From: Bacillota bacterium
Lineage (GTDB): Bacteria > Bacillota > Clostridia > Acetivibrionales > JAFADI01
Assembly (NCBI GenBank): GCA_023424965.1
Contig: JAFADI010000157.1
Location: forward strand, 1-13,084
DNA: 13,084 nt
Reading direction: 5' to 3'
The first letter of the stretch is position 1, and each line of letters opens with the position of its first letter. Made by a program: the position numbers and the translations under genes. Below the pieces are notes generated by a model. It searched no databases, was not told where the DNA came from, and was given only the letters and a program-made list of their open reading frames with translations. Of the stretch, positions 11,797 through 13,084 are shown in pieces.

Positions 11797-12984
11797 TCAG
11801 TCTAAATTGAAAACAATTTTATCCTCTTTTATCTCACACCGGGAGCTCAATTTTTGACACAGCTCCAACTGCCGCTTTAACATTGGCCCCGCGTCCTCTC
11901 CTGTTAACGGCACCACCTGGATTTTATCAACGGTTCTTACAGGAAGGGCTGTAAAATCTGTCAGCCTCTTTCCCTCGTATTTCATCGTCAATATGAATGT
12001 CTCCTTGTTCTCAGGGTCATTTTGGTCAAATATGAAATTTCCCATGCTGTAGACCACGGGTTTTCCCTTATACATCTCAATGCCCTGGAACTGGTGGGGA
12101 TGGTGGCCCAGTATCATGTCGGCTCCTGCGTCAATCAGCTTATGCGCAAGCTCCCTTTGTTCAGGAAGTATGTCGAAGCTTTCCTCCTGGCCCCAGTGCA
12201 GAGAAATGATCAAAAGGTCCGTATCCTTCCTCAGCTTTCCTATGTCCTCTTCAATGTACTCATACTTTATCGGGGCCACCCCGTAACGGTCTTCCGATGC
12301 CGCAAATTTCAATGGAGGATTCCCTTTGTACACCAATTCCGCCATATCGGTATAAGACAATATTCCCACCTTCATCCCCTTTTTCTCCAACAAGGCGGGC
12401 TTCCTGGCCTCCTCCAGATTCTTTCCGGCCCCCGAATGGGCAATTTTTTCTTTGTCTAAAAGCTCAAGGGTATCATACAGTCCCCTGTCATAGTAATCGA
12501 GGATGTGGTTATTGGCCAGGTTTAAAATATTAAACCCGGCATATTTTATGCCTTCCAGGGCTTTTACGTCGTTTTTGAGGATGTACTTTCCCCCGTCCGC
12601 TACTCCTGCGAGGCTGTGGGTACTGGAAGTTATGGATTCCTCCAGGTTCCCGAACACCACATCTCCCTCCTTGAGAAGCCCTGCTGCCTTTTCAAAGGGG
12701 TAAATATACCCTTTATTCTGCCGGTCAAGCCGCATGCCCACCCCTCTTCCCAGCAGGATGTCGCCCACGGCCACAACGGTGAGGGGCTCCGGCTTCTTTT
12801 CTTCAACAACAGCCTTTACCGGTTCCGGCGGTGCCTTGACAGCTTCCGTTTTTTGCTCGGCAGCCGTCTGGCTTGTCACAGGGACGGCGGTTTGCTTCCC
12901 GGCGTAACCGGAAAATATTTTCAGACTCAGGGCAAGGGCAACGAAAAGGATTAGAGAGATTATGACAACAGTTTTTACTTTCAT
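11797..12984 (-). CDS. CapA-family (PGA_cap) membrane-anchored metallophosphoesterase-fold protein
   Basis: This 395-residue protein has an N-terminal membrane anchor (about 5-25), then a Pro/Glu/Lys/Ala-rich linker (about 30-67), then a CapA domain (about 68-350). Visible family motifs are VAVGDILLGR (71-80), FGNLEESI (111-118), NLANNHILDY (155-164), ISLHWGQE (260-267), GHHPHQFQG (293-301) and YSMGNFIFD (312-320). The Asp, Asn and His residues in these form the predicted metal site. Family members include CapA/PgsA of poly-gamma-glutamate synthesis, but most stand-alone copies have no known substrate. No capB, capC or pgs partner is nearby, so polyglutamate synthesis is not supported here. 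The domain should face outward. The ATG at 12984 follows a GGAG about 11 bases upstream. The 100 bases before it showed no clear promoter. Confidence 0.9.
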   Translation of the reverse strand: MKVKTVVIISLILFVALALSLKIFSGYAGKQTAVPVTSQTAAEQKTEAVKAPPEPVKAVVEEKKPEPLTVVAVGDILLGRGVGMRLDRQNKGYIYPFEKAAGLLKEGDVVFGNLEESITSSTHSLAGVADGGKYILKNDVKALEGIKYAGFNILNLANNHILDYYDRGLYDTLELLDKEKIAHSGAGKNLEEARKPALLEKKGMKVGILSYTDMAELVYKGNPPLKFAASEDRYGVAPIKYEYIEEDIGKLRKDTDLLIISLHWGQEESFDILPEQRELAHKLIDAGADMILGHHPHQFQGIEMYKGKPVVYSMGNFIFDQNDPENKETFILTMKYEGKRLTDFTALPVRTVDKIQVVPLTGEDAGPMLKRQLELCQKLSSRCEIKEDKIVFNLD

Positions 12985-13084
12985 AGGCCAACCATCTCCA
13001 AGTGTAGTTTATCATATACACTCAGATTCTATCATACTCTGGCCCGCTGCACTACATAATCTATGCATGGAAGCAGACCAATCA

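Overview
The window reads as a chromosomal segment of a spore-forming, low-to-moderate-GC Firmicute, most likely a member of the Clostridia. The evidence is strong GGAGG-type ribosome-binding sites with frequent GTG and TTG starts, a DegS/DegU-type two-component pair, a Spo0E-like sporulation phosphatase, a UPF0291 (YnzC-type) protein, a T-box leader, and a tRNA gene with an encoded CCA end. The species cannot be named from the sequence. No insertion sequence, phage gene, CRISPR array or plasmid function is visible. This is mostly ordinary chromosome with some unusual regulatory detail.

Layout. At the left edge a small leftward gene is cut off, with a good divergent promoter. Rightward from 208 come a UPF0291 protein, an RlmI-type rRNA methyltransferase, a cation diffusion facilitator whose site residues suggest manganese, and, 12 bases after it, a zinc phospholipase C-family protein without a signal peptide. 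A leftward pair follows (3316-5356): a homocysteine S-methyltransferase with an apparently half-length pterin-type C-terminal domain, and an Fe-S flavoprotein. Next is an orphan 88-residue protein preceded by a degenerate triplicated promoter-like repeat. Then comes an AMP-forming acyl-CoA ligase (6111-7775) behind a complete T-box riboswitch (about 7800-8097). Behind it lies a leftward degS-degU operon.

A stand-alone tRNA-Lys(CUU) gene with its own consensus promoter and terminator diverges from degS. To its right are several small genes: a 74-residue hypothetical protein convergent with and overlapping a Spo0E-like gene, and a 77-residue secreted protein ending at a strong hairpin terminator. 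Facing that terminator are a leftward 134-residue lipoprotein and a CapA-family membrane-anchored protein.

The most interesting element is the T-box in front of an acyl-CoA ligase. T-boxes sense uncharged tRNA and normally control aminoacyl-tRNA synthetases or amino acid biosynthesis and uptake genes. Here one would switch on activation of a carboxylic acid when an amino acid runs short. That would fit scavenging of branched-chain or aryl acids, with the CoA ester then reductively carboxylated to the 2-oxo acid. This role is an inference. The T-box itself is seen directly: Stem I AGAGAG and GGUGG motifs, the T-box sequence AGTGGTACCGCG, a 14-bp terminator with a T-tract, and a promoter.
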